From: Lachnospiraceae bacterium
GTDB lineage: Bacteria; Bacillota_A; Clostridia; Lachnospirales; Lachnospiraceae
DNA: 9,819 nt
Direction: 5' to 3'
NCBI GenBank assembly: GCA_016291475.1
Contig: JAEEXJ010000107.1
Span: 1-9,819 of the forward strand
In this document: positions 1-6,510 of the stretch, one piece after another
Position numbering within the stretch: the first letter of the stretch is position 1
Layout: the number at the start of each line of letters is the position of its first letter
Program-made: the position numbers and the translations under genes
Notes under the pieces: generated by a model
Told to the model about the DNA's origin: nothing
The model's database searches: none
Seen by the model: only the letters and a program-made list of their open reading frames with translations

Positions 1-127
1 TGATTCCGAAGTTGTAAATGCCGTATCCGAATGCGGGCATAAGAGCCAGAATTACGGTCAGCATGATCAGCTGCGTAGTGGCCGCGCTCCTTATATGTGG
101 ATTTGATGATACCTTGGGAAGACTCAT
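1..127 (-). CDS. rnfD: RnfD, Rnf complex membrane subunit (N-terminal part only)
   Basis: This is the start of RnfD, an integral membrane subunit of the Rnf ferredoxin:NAD+ oxidoreductase that carries covalently bound flavin in characterised homologues. Only the first 42 codons lie in the window; the gene continues past the left edge. The visible protein begins MSLPKVSSNPHIRS, followed by TTQLIMLTVILALMPA. This matches the family pattern of a short cytoplasmic 'S-PH-RS--TT--IM' stretch running into the first membrane helix. The ATG is at 127-125, preceded by GAAGGA (plus-strand 135-140) at 7 nt spacing, and lies 21 nt after the rnfC stop. The order rnfC-rnfD is that of the common rnfCDGEAB operon, so rnfG, E, A and B are expected beyond the left edge. 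Identification rests on the N-terminus and position only, but both agree. Confidence 0.9.
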   Translation of the reverse strand, partial: MSLPKVSSNPHIRSAATTQLIMLTVILALMPAFGYGIYNFGI

Positions 128-148
128 ATATGTATCCTTCTTTGGAAT

Positions 149-1465
149 TTATTTTTTACGCTTAGCGAGCTCGATCTTTCTCATGGACTTGATGTTCTGG
201 GTAAGGGGCTGTTTTGCGGGACAAGCAAATGAACAGCATCCGCATTCGCAGCATTCCATACCGCCGTTGGCAACAAATCTCTCATTGTCATGAGCTTCGA
301 CCATGTCGGAGAGCTTACCGGGCATAAGACCTGCGGGACAAGCCTCGATACATCTGGAACAATTGATGCATGGAGTGGTCTCCGATTCGGCTACCTGGTC
401 TTCTCTGAAAGCAAGAAGTGCGGTCGATGTCTTGGTTACGGGTACATCCGTGGTAAACATCGCAAATCCCATCATAGGACCGCCGCAGATGATCTTAGCG
501 GGCTTAACCTTAAATCCGCCCTTCTGATCAATGAGCTCGGTATAAGACATTCCGCAGGGAACTCTCATATTACCGGGACTTCTTACCGCATCACCGCTTA
601 TGGTGACGATTCTTTCCATCAGAGGCTTTCCGAGAACAACCGCATTATAAATAGCGCAGATGGTATCTACGTTATTAACTATGCAACCGACATCTGCGGG
701 AAGCATCTTGGAATTAACCTTCCTTCCTGTCGTTGCAAATATAAGTTGCCTCTCAGCACCCTGGGGGTATTTTGTCTTCAACTCCTTGACGCTGATGATG
801 GTATCTTTTTTCGTAAGTTTAGTGAGATGTCCGATGCACTCGGGTTTGTTATCCTCAACACCGATAATTCCGTGCGCATCCGGGAAAAGAGAGAGCATAA
901 TGCGAAGTCCCTCTACAACCTTCTCTCCTTCCTCGATGATCCTGCGATAGTCGGAAGTAAGGTAAGGCTCGCACTCCGCAGCGTTTGCGATTATGTAGTC
1001 GATCTTGTCGGGCTCCTTGGGTGAAAGCTTAACGCTTGTGGGGAATCCGGCACCACCCATTCCGACGATTCCTGCCTTAGCGATCTTTGCGATTATCTCA
1101 TCGCGGGAAAGCTTCTCCCAATCCTCGGCAGTCTCGTATTCGACTTCATTAAAGAGACCATCATTTTCGATGATGATGCTCTCTACCATATCGCCTGTTG
1201 CGACTCTTCTTTTTTCAATGTTTTTGACTATTCCTGAAACGGATGAATAGACGGGAGCAGAAACAAAACCGCCCGCTTCGGCGATCATCTGTCCTCTTAA
1301 GATCAGATCCCCTTTCTTAACGAGGGGCTTGGCGGGAGCTCCTATATGCTGGCTCAAAGGAAATACCATCTCATCGCCGGGCACCGCATCGATTATCGGT
1401 TTGTCCTTGGAGAGGTCCTTGCCGTCATAAGGGTGAATTCCGCCCTTGAAAGTAAATTTTGCCAT
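149..1465 (-). CDS. rnfC: RnfC, NADH-interacting iron-sulfur subunit of the Rnf complex
   Basis: RnfC is the peripheral cytoplasmic subunit of Rnf that handles NAD(H) and passes electrons through two [4Fe-4S] clusters to or from the membrane subunits; the complex couples ferredoxin oxidation by NAD+ to Na+ or H+ export. The 438-residue protein starts with MAKFTFKGGIHPYDGKD, the usual RnfC N-terminus. A barrel/biotinyl-like region covers roughly residues 30-100. The glycine-rich GMGGAGFPT (135-143) and NAAECEPYLT (161-170) resemble the nucleotide/flavin-binding part of complex I 51-kDa subunits. Two ferredoxin-type motifs lie at the C-terminus: C366-C369-C372-C376 and C405-C408-C411-C415, each ending CP. 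Length suits a clostridial RnfC without the long Ala/Lys-rich tail of proteobacterial forms. The ATG at 1465 is preceded by AGGTGGG at 1471-1477. It is the first gene of a minus-strand operon; rnfD follows after 21 nt. Confidence 0.96.
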   Translation of the reverse strand: MAKFTFKGGIHPYDGKDLSKDKPIIDAVPGDEMVFPLSQHIGAPAKPLVKKGDLILRGQMIAEAGGFVSAPVYSSVSGIVKNIEKRRVATGDMVESIIIENDGLFNEVEYETAEDWEKLSRDEIIAKIAKAGIVGMGGAGFPTSVKLSPKEPDKIDYIIANAAECEPYLTSDYRRIIEEGEKVVEGLRIMLSLFPDAHGIIGVEDNKPECIGHLTKLTKKDTIISVKELKTKYPQGAERQLIFATTGRKVNSKMLPADVGCIVNNVDTICAIYNAVVLGKPLMERIVTISGDAVRSPGNMRVPCGMSYTELIDQKGGFKVKPAKIICGGPMMGFAMFTTDVPVTKTSTALLAFREDQVAESETTPCINCSRCIEACPAGLMPGKLSDMVEAHDNERFVANGGMECCECGCCSFACPAKQPLTQNIKSMRKIELAKRKK

Positions 1466-1503
1466 TTCAACCCACCTGATTAGGTATTTTTACACACATA
1501 GAT

Positions 1504-1532
1504 AATATACCGCAAAATATGCCATTTTTCCA
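1504..1532 (-). promoter_or_regulatory. Candidate promoter of the rnf operon
   Basis: On the minus strand, TGGAAA (plus-strand 1527-1532) is followed after 17 nt by TATATT (1504-1509), a 4/6 and a 5/6 match to the sigma-A consensus. Transcription would begin near 1497, leaving a leader of about 30 nt that includes the AGGTGGG ribosome-binding site. The spacing is ideal, but the -35 box is weak in an AT-rich stretch, so this is only a candidate. Confidence 0.4.
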
Positions 1533-1599
1533 TACTCGGATGTTGAAAAAGAGCGTTGTATTTATATGATTTCACAGGTCAGTTTTCTTTTGCGTAGAA

Positions 1600-1628
1600 T
1601 TGATAAATAAGGGCATTTTTGATATAGT
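1600..1628 (+). promoter_or_regulatory. Sigma-A-type promoter of the yprB-like gene
   Basis: TTGATA (1600-1605), a 17-nt spacer, then TATAGT (1623-1628). Each hexamer matches the housekeeping consensus at 5 of 6 bases (-35) or 4-5 of 6 (-10), at optimal spacing. The start codon lies 41 nt downstream of the -10 box. Together with the minus-strand candidate at 1504-1532, this makes 1466-1669 a divergent promoter region. No operator-like repeat is evident between them. Confidence 0.65.
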
Positions 1629-1669
1629 TTTAGTTAGTTTAATCACCATTTTCCGTATAAGAGGCTATC

Positions 1670-2779
1670 ATGAAAGAAACTACCCAGACTCTTGAAGAAT
1701 TCCAGTCATCTTATGATATCGGTAAGTTAACCAATCCCGATTCCCTTCTTTTCATAGACATAGAGACTACCGGTTTTACAGCGAGAACTTCTTACCTGTA
1801 TCTGATAGGCTGTGCATACAGATCGGATAATAAATGGTGCACCAAGCAGTGGTTTGCCGAAAAATATGAAGAAGAAAAAGATATCATCGAAGCCTTCTTC
1901 GATTTTGCAACAGAGGGCGGATATGATACCTTCATTCATTTCAACGGAAATCAGTTTGATCTTCCTTATCTGACTCAGAAGATCGCATCACTGGAACTTG
2001 ACCTTTCGATCGATTCTTTTAACGGGATCGATCTGTACAAAAGAATAAGCCCCTTAAAGCATTTGCTGGGGCTTACTTCGCTTAAGCAAAAATCCATCGA
2101 GAAATTCTTAGGGATAGACAGAGCCGACGTCTTTTCCGGAGGAGATCTTATCGGAATCTATCACGACTATGTAAATAATCCTTCGGAATTTGCATGCAAT
2201 TCTCTTCTCCTCCACAATGAGGATGATTTAAAGGGAATGATCCGGATCCTTCCGATGCTTTCATATTGCGATATGGTATCCGGAAAAATCAGGGTAAGCA
2301 AGGTTCATGCCGATACCTACACTGATTACAACGGACAGACTCAAAGTGAGATAATCATGAGCGTTAAACTGGAATCTCCTATTCCCAGAGCCATCGCTTC
2401 ATTTGCTCACGGGTGCTACATCAAGGCAGATGGCGAAGATGCTCAGATAAAAGTTCCTCTCTATAACGAAGAGATGAAATACTTCTATGCGGGATATCAT
2501 GATTATTATTATCTTCCCGAAGAAGATACGGCGCTTCATAAATCAGTCGCTTCTTTTGTAGATAAGGACCACCGCACTCAGGCAACCGCAGCAACCTGCT
2601 ACACCAGAAAGACTTCCAGCTATCTGCCTCAGTGGGATACCCTCTTCGAGCCCCTATTCAGAAGAGAATACCACAGTACTGATCAGTTCTTTGAACTTAC
2701 GGATGATCTTAAGCGTGACAGAAACGCATTCAACAAATATGCGGCACACATCATAGCCATGCTGGCATCTACATATTAG
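1670..2779 (+). CDS. YprB-like ribonuclease H-fold 3'-5' exonuclease
   Basis: The 369-residue protein carries the RNase H-like exonuclease domain found in Bacillus YprB and relatives (RNase_H_2 type, DEDD superfamily), which uses acidic residues to bind two metal ions and cleave nucleic acid from the 3' end. Visible motifs: Exo I LLFIDIETTG with D30 and E32; Exo II HFNGNQFDLPYL with D97; Exo III-like LLHNEDDLKGM with H182 and D186. This is the DEDDh-like H-x3-D spacing. The domain covers about residues 20-200. The remaining ~170 residues are not recognised; they do not look like clear TPR repeats, which I recall being present at the C-terminus of B. subtilis YprB. No signal peptide or membrane helix is seen. 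It is the only plus-strand gene, with its own promoter at 1600-1628 and terminator at 2787-2814. The ATG is preceded by a modest AGAGG site. The biological substrate of the family is not settled. Confidence 0.85.
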   Translation: MKETTQTLEEFQSSYDIGKLTNPDSLLFIDIETTGFTARTSYLYLIGCAYRSDNKWCTKQWFAEKYEEEKDIIEAFFDFATEGGYDTFIHFNGNQFDLPYLTQKIASLELDLSIDSFNGIDLYKRISPLKHLLGLTSLKQKSIEKFLGIDRADVFSGGDLIGIYHDYVNNPSEFACNSLLLHNEDDLKGMIRILPMLSYCDMVSGKIRVSKVHADTYTDYNGQTQSEIIMSVKLESPIPRAIASFAHGCYIKADGEDAQIKVPLYNEEMKYFYAGYHDYYYLPEEDTALHKSVASFVDKDHRTQATAATCYTRKTSSYLPQWDTLFEPLFRREYHSTDQFFELTDDLKRDRNAFNKYAAHIIAMLASTY

Positions 2780-2786
2780 AATTCAA

Positions 2787-2814
2787 AAGGAGCGGTTCAT
2801 CTGAACCGCTCCTT
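2787..2814 (+). terminator. Bidirectional intrinsic terminator between yprB-like gene and cheR
   Basis: A perfect 13-bp inverted repeat: AAGGAGCGGTTCA, two bases (TC), then TGAACCGCTCCTT. It begins 7 nt after the yprB-like stop. On the plus strand the downstream tract is short (CCTTAATACTT). Read from the minus strand the stem is followed by TTTTGAATT, a somewhat better U-tract. It therefore probably ends both the plus-strand transcript and the converging cheR transcript. Confidence 0.8.
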
Positions 2815-2819
2815 AATAC

Positions 2820-2942
2820 TTAGAAATGATAATCTATGCCAATCTCTTTCATGATTGCATTAGCTGTATAACCTTTGCAGGCTTTTGAGAATTAAGTTCA
2901 AGTAATTCAGGGATTGCACTGCCGACTCTTTTTATTTTTCTC
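2820..2942 (-). other. cheR 3' trailer with coding-like out-of-frame segments (possible remnant)
   Basis: Between the cheR stop and the shared terminator, the minus strand reads like protein in two frames in succession. The +1 frame relative to cheR is open across the cheR stop and gives ERKIKRVGSAIPELLEL then NSQKPAKVIQLMQS, stopping at 2849-2851. The cheR frame itself then gives GYTANAIMKEIGIDYHF, stopping at 2820-2822. Neither segment has a well-placed start codon with a ribosome-binding site. One insertion near the cheR stop and one deletion near 2860 would join both to cheR as a tail of about 45 residues. It could be a decayed tail, an assembly error in the A-rich stretch, or chance. I do not recognise the peptide. 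Confidence 0.22.
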
Positions 2943-3719
2943 TCAAGGTTTTCCGTAGTAGAAAGAATTCTCTCTGGTATAACCGATATCTTTGTAATTA
3001 ACTATCTGCTCGGTGGAACCGATGAACAGGAATCCGCCGGGCTTTATTGATGTAAAGAACTTTCTGAATACCTCGTCCTTAGCTTCATCGGTAAAATAGA
3101 TAAGAACATTTCTGCAAACGATCATATCGTAATTGGTATCATATCTGTCTTTGAGAAGATTATGCTCACTGAATTTAACATGAGCCTTGATATCATCGGA
3201 TATCTTATAAGAAGGTCCAACCTGAGTGAAGTATTTCTTCTTAAACTCGTCAGGAACATTTGCGATGGACTTTGCATCGTACAGACCGACCTTAGCCTTG
3301 GCAATAACCGTCTTATCAAGGTCGGTAGCAGTGATCATTATATTGGAGAGCGGAACATGTTTTGAAAGGGCCATAACAAGCGAATAGGGCTCATCACCGG
3401 TTGAACAGGCAGCGCTCCAGATCTTTAACCTGGTACCGAATTTTTTAACCAGTGCAGGGATAACTGTCTTATCCATATATTCCCACTGATCGGGATTACG
3501 ATAAAACTCGGATACATTAATTGTAATGTAATTAATGAATTCATCAAAAAGAGGTTTTTGAGACTTTAGAGCTGCGACATAGTTATCATATCCGACGATC
3601 TTGTTTTTCATGATAAGATTGTCGATCCTTCTCTTCATCTGCTTTTCCTTGTAGGAATTCAGATCAATGGAGGTCATCTTAAGAATTTCTTTTTTAAAAT
3701 ATTCGTAATCGACAGCCAT
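2943..3719 (-). CDS. cheR: CheR, chemotaxis protein methyltransferase
   Basis: CheR transfers methyl groups from S-adenosylmethionine to glutamates on chemoreceptors, setting adaptation in opposition to CheB. The 258-residue protein shows the N-terminal all-alpha domain (about 1-60), then NVSEFYRNPDQW (68-79), the family signature before the catalytic fold. The SAM pocket is visible as WSAACSTGDEPYS (101-113) and ATDLD (131-135), followed by VCRNVLIYF (201-209) and PGGFLFIGSTE (227-237). The protein ends NSFYYGKP, a typical place for CheR to stop, so it looks complete. No TPR or receiver domain is attached and no other che or flagellar gene is adjacent. The ATG at 3719 is preceded by GAAGG at 9 nt. 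A small hairpin (GAAGC-4 nt-GCTTC, 3734-3747) lies in the leader. No clear -35/-10 pair was found, though 3750-3790 is very AT-rich and a terminator upstream implies an own promoter. Confidence 0.95.
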   Translation of the reverse strand: MAVDYEYFKKEILKMTSIDLNSYKEKQMKRRIDNLIMKNKIVGYDNYVAALKSQKPLFDEFINYITINVSEFYRNPDQWEYMDKTVIPALVKKFGTRLKIWSAACSTGDEPYSLVMALSKHVPLSNIMITATDLDKTVIAKAKVGLYDAKSIANVPDEFKKKYFTQVGPSYKISDDIKAHVKFSEHNLLKDRYDTNYDMIVCRNVLIYFTDEAKDEVFRKFFTSIKPGGFLFIGSTEQIVNYKDIGYTRENSFYYGKP

Positions 3720-3807
3720 ACTTCAAAACCTTCGAAGCAAAAGCTTCCCCTTTCATATAATATAGATAATCATATCATGAAATAGATTTTACCGCTACAA
3801 CAAAGAA

Positions 3808-3834
3808 CCGGGCAGGCTGACAGCCTACCCGGTC
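3808..3834 (-). terminator. Intrinsic terminator of the rpsA operon
   Basis: On the minus strand a 12-bp stem ACCGGGTAGGCT / AGCCTGCCCGGT with a 3-nt loop is followed by TCTTTGTTGTTG. One pair is a U-G wobble in the minus-strand RNA but a C-A mismatch on the plus strand, which indicates the minus strand as the working direction. It lies 42 nt after the rpsA stop and closes the rpiR-to-rpsA operon. Confidence 0.8.
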
Positions 3835-3876
3835 TTCATATCTCCATTTGGAAATACACCCAATTTTTTCGCTTAA

Positions 3877-5007
3877 TTACTGCTCTTCGCTGATTGCTGC
3901 CTCGATATCAACGGGAACCTCATCTGCGTTCTCGTCAGCATCGGGAGCGGTAAGAGCCTTTACTGAAAGGGAGATCTTGTGATCTGCTTCGTTGAAATCA
4001 ACGATCTTAGCGGTAACTTCGTCACCAACCTTAAGAACGTCTGAAGGCTTTTCAACACGATCCTTGGAAATCTGAGAAACATGAAGAAGTGCATCAACAC
4101 CGTTCTCAATCTCTACGAATGCGCCGAAATCGGTCATACGAGCAACCTTACCGGTTACGATCTTGCCGATGGCGAATTTATCGTTAGCATCCTTCCAGGG
4201 ATTCTCATCATCAAACTTAAGTGAAAGTGCGATCTTTGTTCCGTTGATATCCTTAACAAGAACCTTGAGATTATCTCCGATGTGGAAGTTCTTCTTGGGA
4301 TTCTCAACTCTTCCCCAGCTCATCTCTGAGATGTGAAGAAGTCCGTCTGCTCCGCCGAGATCAACGAATGCGCCGAAATCGGTAACGTTCTTGACAACGC
4401 CGTCTACGATATCGCCAACCTTGATCTTGCCAAGGAGTGCCTTCTGCATCTCTTCCTTCTTAGCTGCAAGAAGCTGCTTACGGTCACCGATGCATCTTCT
4501 CTTGTGAGGGTTGTACTCAACAACAACGAAGTCGATTTCCTGTCCGAGATACTTGCTGAGATCTTTCTCATAGCTGTCGGAAACAAGGCTTGCAGGGATG
4601 AAGATTCTGGTTCCGTCAACTTCAACGGTGATTCCGCCCTTAAGGATAGCGGTAACCTTAGCGGTAAGAACTTCCTGATTATTGAAAGCTTCTTCGATAC
4701 GCTGGTTAGCCTTCTCCTGCTGAACTCTCTTATAGGATACGATAACCTGGCCTTCACGATCGTCAACCTTGAGAACTTTAACCTCAAGCTTATCTCCGGG
4801 CTTTACAGCCTTTGTAAGGTCGACACTGTTATCGTTGGTATATTCGTACTTGCTTAAGATACCGTCTGACTTGCAGCCGAGATCAAGAATGATCTCTTCG
4901 GGCTTAACATCAAATACTGTGCCTTCGACTACCTCTCCTGTATGTAATATGATCTTCTTTGATTCCTGCTCTTCCAGTAATTGTTCAAAAGTCATTTCCT
5001 CTGACAT
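3877..5007 (-). CDS. rpsA: Ribosomal protein S1 family protein (four S1 domains)
   Basis: S1 proteins bind single-stranded mRNA through OB-fold S1 repeats and help deliver transcripts to the 30S subunit. The 376-residue protein has four S1 domains at roughly 18-95, 111-179, 196-265 and 280-353. The third and fourth are the most canonical, with VTDFGAFVDL...DGLLHISEMSWGRVENP and MTDFGAFVEI...DALLHVSQISKDRVEKP. An acidic tail (354-376) follows. Four domains is the usual size in Firmicutes (compare B. subtilis YpfD, which is dispensable) against six in E. coli. The start at 5007 is fixed by a near-perfect GAGGAGG at 5017-5023, 9 nt away. That site and the first 23 nt of the gene lie inside the 3' end of ispH in another frame, so translation of the two is probably coupled. 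It is the last gene of the operon. Confidence 0.95.
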   Translation of the reverse strand: MSEEMTFEQLLEEQESKKIILHTGEVVEGTVFDVKPEEIILDLGCKSDGILSKYEYTNDNSVDLTKAVKPGDKLEVKVLKVDDREGQVIVSYKRVQQEKANQRIEEAFNNQEVLTAKVTAILKGGITVEVDGTRIFIPASLVSDSYEKDLSKYLGQEIDFVVVEYNPHKRRCIGDRKQLLAAKKEEMQKALLGKIKVGDIVDGVVKNVTDFGAFVDLGGADGLLHISEMSWGRVENPKKNFHIGDNLKVLVKDINGTKIALSLKFDDENPWKDANDKFAIGKIVTGKVARMTDFGAFVEIENGVDALLHVSQISKDRVEKPSDVLKVGDEVTAKIVDFNEADHKISLSVKALTAPDADENADEVPVDIEAAISEEQ

Positions 5008-5842
5008 ATTTTTGAACCTCCTCGATAATATTTTGCGGAGTGGAAGCCCCCGCGGTGATGCCGATCAGATTTACAGATTCAGGTAGTTTAAAAGTTACAA
5101 GATCATCCGGTTTCTGTATACAGACCGTATTCGGACAGTTTTCAGATGCTATTTCATAAAGTCTTCGAGTGTTGGAACTCGCGCTCCCCCCTATGACTAT
5201 CATCGCGTCTGCCGTTTTGGAAAGGACTTCGGCTGCATCCTGCCTGTCCTTCGTTGCGGAACATATAGTGTTCACAACGTTAGCATTATAACCTTTTTTA
5301 TTAATTATTTCAACAATTTGTGAAAATTTTCTGTGTTGAAATGTTGTTTGTGCGACAACTGTGATATCCCCCACAACATCAAGCTTCCCGGCTTCCTCAT
5401 CGGTCTTGATGACTTTGTATGGTCCGTCGCACCATCCGCATATGCCGATGATCTCGGGATGAGCGGGATTTCCGACAATAACGATATATTTGCCTTCTCT
5501 GCTTTCTTTGAGTACTATGTCATGTATTCTCTGAACAAAAGGACAGGTAAAATCCGCAGTTTCACAGCCTTTTTCTTCAAGGATCTTATAAATATCCCTT
5601 CCGATTCCGTGAGCCCTGATCACAACGACCGCATCAGGTTCAAGATTCAAAGATACAAGTGATTCTTTATCCGGAATAACCTTAACTCCTTTGCTCTCAA
5701 GGTCCGATACAACTGTCTCGTTATGAACCACGGGGCCGTATGTATAAATCGGTCTTCCGCTCTTCAATTGTTCATATACACCGTCCACGGCTCTTTTTAC
5801 ACCGAAGCAAAAGCCGCAGGGATCCGCTAATCTTACTTCCAT
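4985..5842 (-). CDS. ispH: IspH, 4-hydroxy-3-methylbut-2-enyl diphosphate reductase
   Basis: IspH catalyses the last step of the MEP pathway, reductive dehydroxylation of HMBPP to IPP and DMAPP, using an oxygen-sensitive iron-sulfur cluster. The 285-residue protein has the three cluster cysteines C12 (CGFCFGVKRAVD), C100 (ADFTCPFVQ) and C194 (NTICSATKDRQ). Substrate-binding residues are also present: H40 (VVHNETV), H78 (RAHGIG), H128 and catalytic E130 (AHPEIIG), T167 (QTTF), S222-S223-N224 and S267 (AGAST). All expected residues are present and the length is that of a free-standing enzyme. The ATG at 5842 lies 17 nt after the cmk stop with only a weak GGAA upstream, so translation probably benefits from coupling to cmk. 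Its 3' end overlaps rpsA by 23 nt. Many Clostridia encode IspH and S1 as one fused protein; here they are separate. Confidence 0.97.
   Translation of the reverse strand: MEVRLADPCGFCFGVKRAVDGVYEQLKSGRPIYTYGPVVHNETVVSDLESKGVKVIPDKESLVSLNLEPDAVVVIRAHGIGRDIYKILEEKGCETADFTCPFVQRIHDIVLKESREGKYIVIVGNPAHPEIIGICGWCDGPYKVIKTDEEAGKLDVVGDITVVAQTTFQHRKFSQIVEIINKKGYNANVVNTICSATKDRQDAAEVLSKTADAMIVIGGSASSNTRRLYEIASENCPNTVCIQKPDDLVTFKLPESVNLIGITAGASTPQNIIEEVQKYVRGNDF
5017..5023 (-). promoter_or_regulatory. Strong ribosome-binding site for rpsA embedded in ispH
   Basis: GAGGAGG on the minus strand, 9 nt before the rpsA ATG. It is the best Shine-Dalgarno match seen in the operon and sits inside the last codons of ispH. 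This fixes the rpsA start and argues that S1 is translated as a separate protein, not through a frameshift from ispH. Confidence 0.8.
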
Positions 5843-5859
5843 ATGATTTCCGCAATCAC

Positions 5860-6510
5860 TTATTTACAAAGTGAACAGATCTTTTCAACAACTTCATCAA
5901 TTGTCATGTCGGATGTATCTACCAAAATTGCATCTTCTGCCTGCTTAAGAGGCGATATCTCGCGTGTCATGTCCCTGTGGTCGCGCTCTTCGATATCCTT
6001 CTTGATCTCTTCAAAGTTCGCGTCCTCGCCCTTCTCCAGAAGTTCCTTAACGCGGCGACCGGCGCGCACCTCCGATGAGGCAGTAAGATAGATCTTAACA
6101 TCGGCATCAGGCATAACAACGGTACCGATATCACGGCCGTCCATGATAACTCCACCGCGCTCCGCAAGGCCTCTTTGAAGTGAAAAGATCTGAGCTCTTA
6201 CTTCAGGCACCGGGCTTGTGATCGATGCAGTATTACCGACTTTTTCTTCGCGAAGTCTTCCGGTCACATTGACAGAGTTCAGATATACATTCTGAATTCC
6301 GTCTTCGTATTTGATATCGACATTTGCACCCTTGCATTTATCCGCAACAGCCGCTTTGTCATTAACGTCTATACCGCTTTCAAGCAGATAAAGAGCAACT
6401 GCTCTGTACATTGCACCGGTGTCCACATAGACAAGTCCGAGTTTTTTGGCAACAAGTTTTGCTATTGTGCTTTTACCTGCACCTGCAGGTCCGTCGATTG
6501 CAACATTCAT
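5860..6510 (-). CDS. cmk: Cytidylate kinase
   Basis: Cmk phosphorylates CMP and dCMP with ATP in the cytoplasm, feeding CDP/dCDP pools. From the chosen start the protein is 216 residues, close to the family norm. It shows the P-loop GPAGAGKST (7-15), YVDTGAMYRAVA (28-39), MDGRDIGTVV (123-132), YLTAS (141-145), RAGRR (149-153) and the lid/acceptor stretch RDHRDMTREISPL (176-188). A longer reading from 6576 would add 22 basic residues, but these overlap the upstream gene. The start at 6510 is preferred because the protein then begins MNVAIDGPAG as in the family, GGAG lies 7 nt upstream, and the ATG overlaps the flavoprotein stop as ATGA. The order flavoprotein-cmk-ispH is common in Clostridia. 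I see no plsC-type acyltransferase between cmk and ispH. Confidence 0.96.
   Translation of the reverse strand: MNVAIDGPAGAGKSTIAKLVAKKLGLVYVDTGAMYRAVALYLLESGIDVNDKAAVADKCKGANVDIKYEDGIQNVYLNSVNVTGRLREEKVGNTASITSPVPEVRAQIFSLQRGLAERGGVIMDGRDIGTVVMPDADVKIYLTASSEVRAGRRVKELLEKGEDANFEEIKKDIEERDHRDMTREISPLKQAEDAILVDTSDMTIDEVVEKICSLCK

Noticed and set aside
290..1024. A 244-codon open frame on the plus strand opposite rnfC
   Set aside because: It is antisense to an unmistakable rnfC, has no ribosome-binding site of note, and the translation is low-complexity and unlike any family I know. It is a shadow of rnfC codon usage.
1473..1485. ACCT-4 nt-AGGT mini-palindrome over the rnfC ribosome-binding site
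   Set aside because: A 4-bp stem is expected by chance and would be barely stable; no further pairing extends it.
3734..3747. GAAGC-4 nt-GCTTC hairpin in the cheR leader as a riboswitch or regulator site
   Set aside because: A 5-bp stem alone is too small to support a riboswitch, no conserved aptamer features surround it, and it has no U-tract for termination.
4333..4857. A 174-codon plus-strand open frame opposite rpsA
   Set aside because: Antisense to the S1 repeats with no initiation signal; the repeated LL/NN pattern mirrors the biased codons of rpsA.
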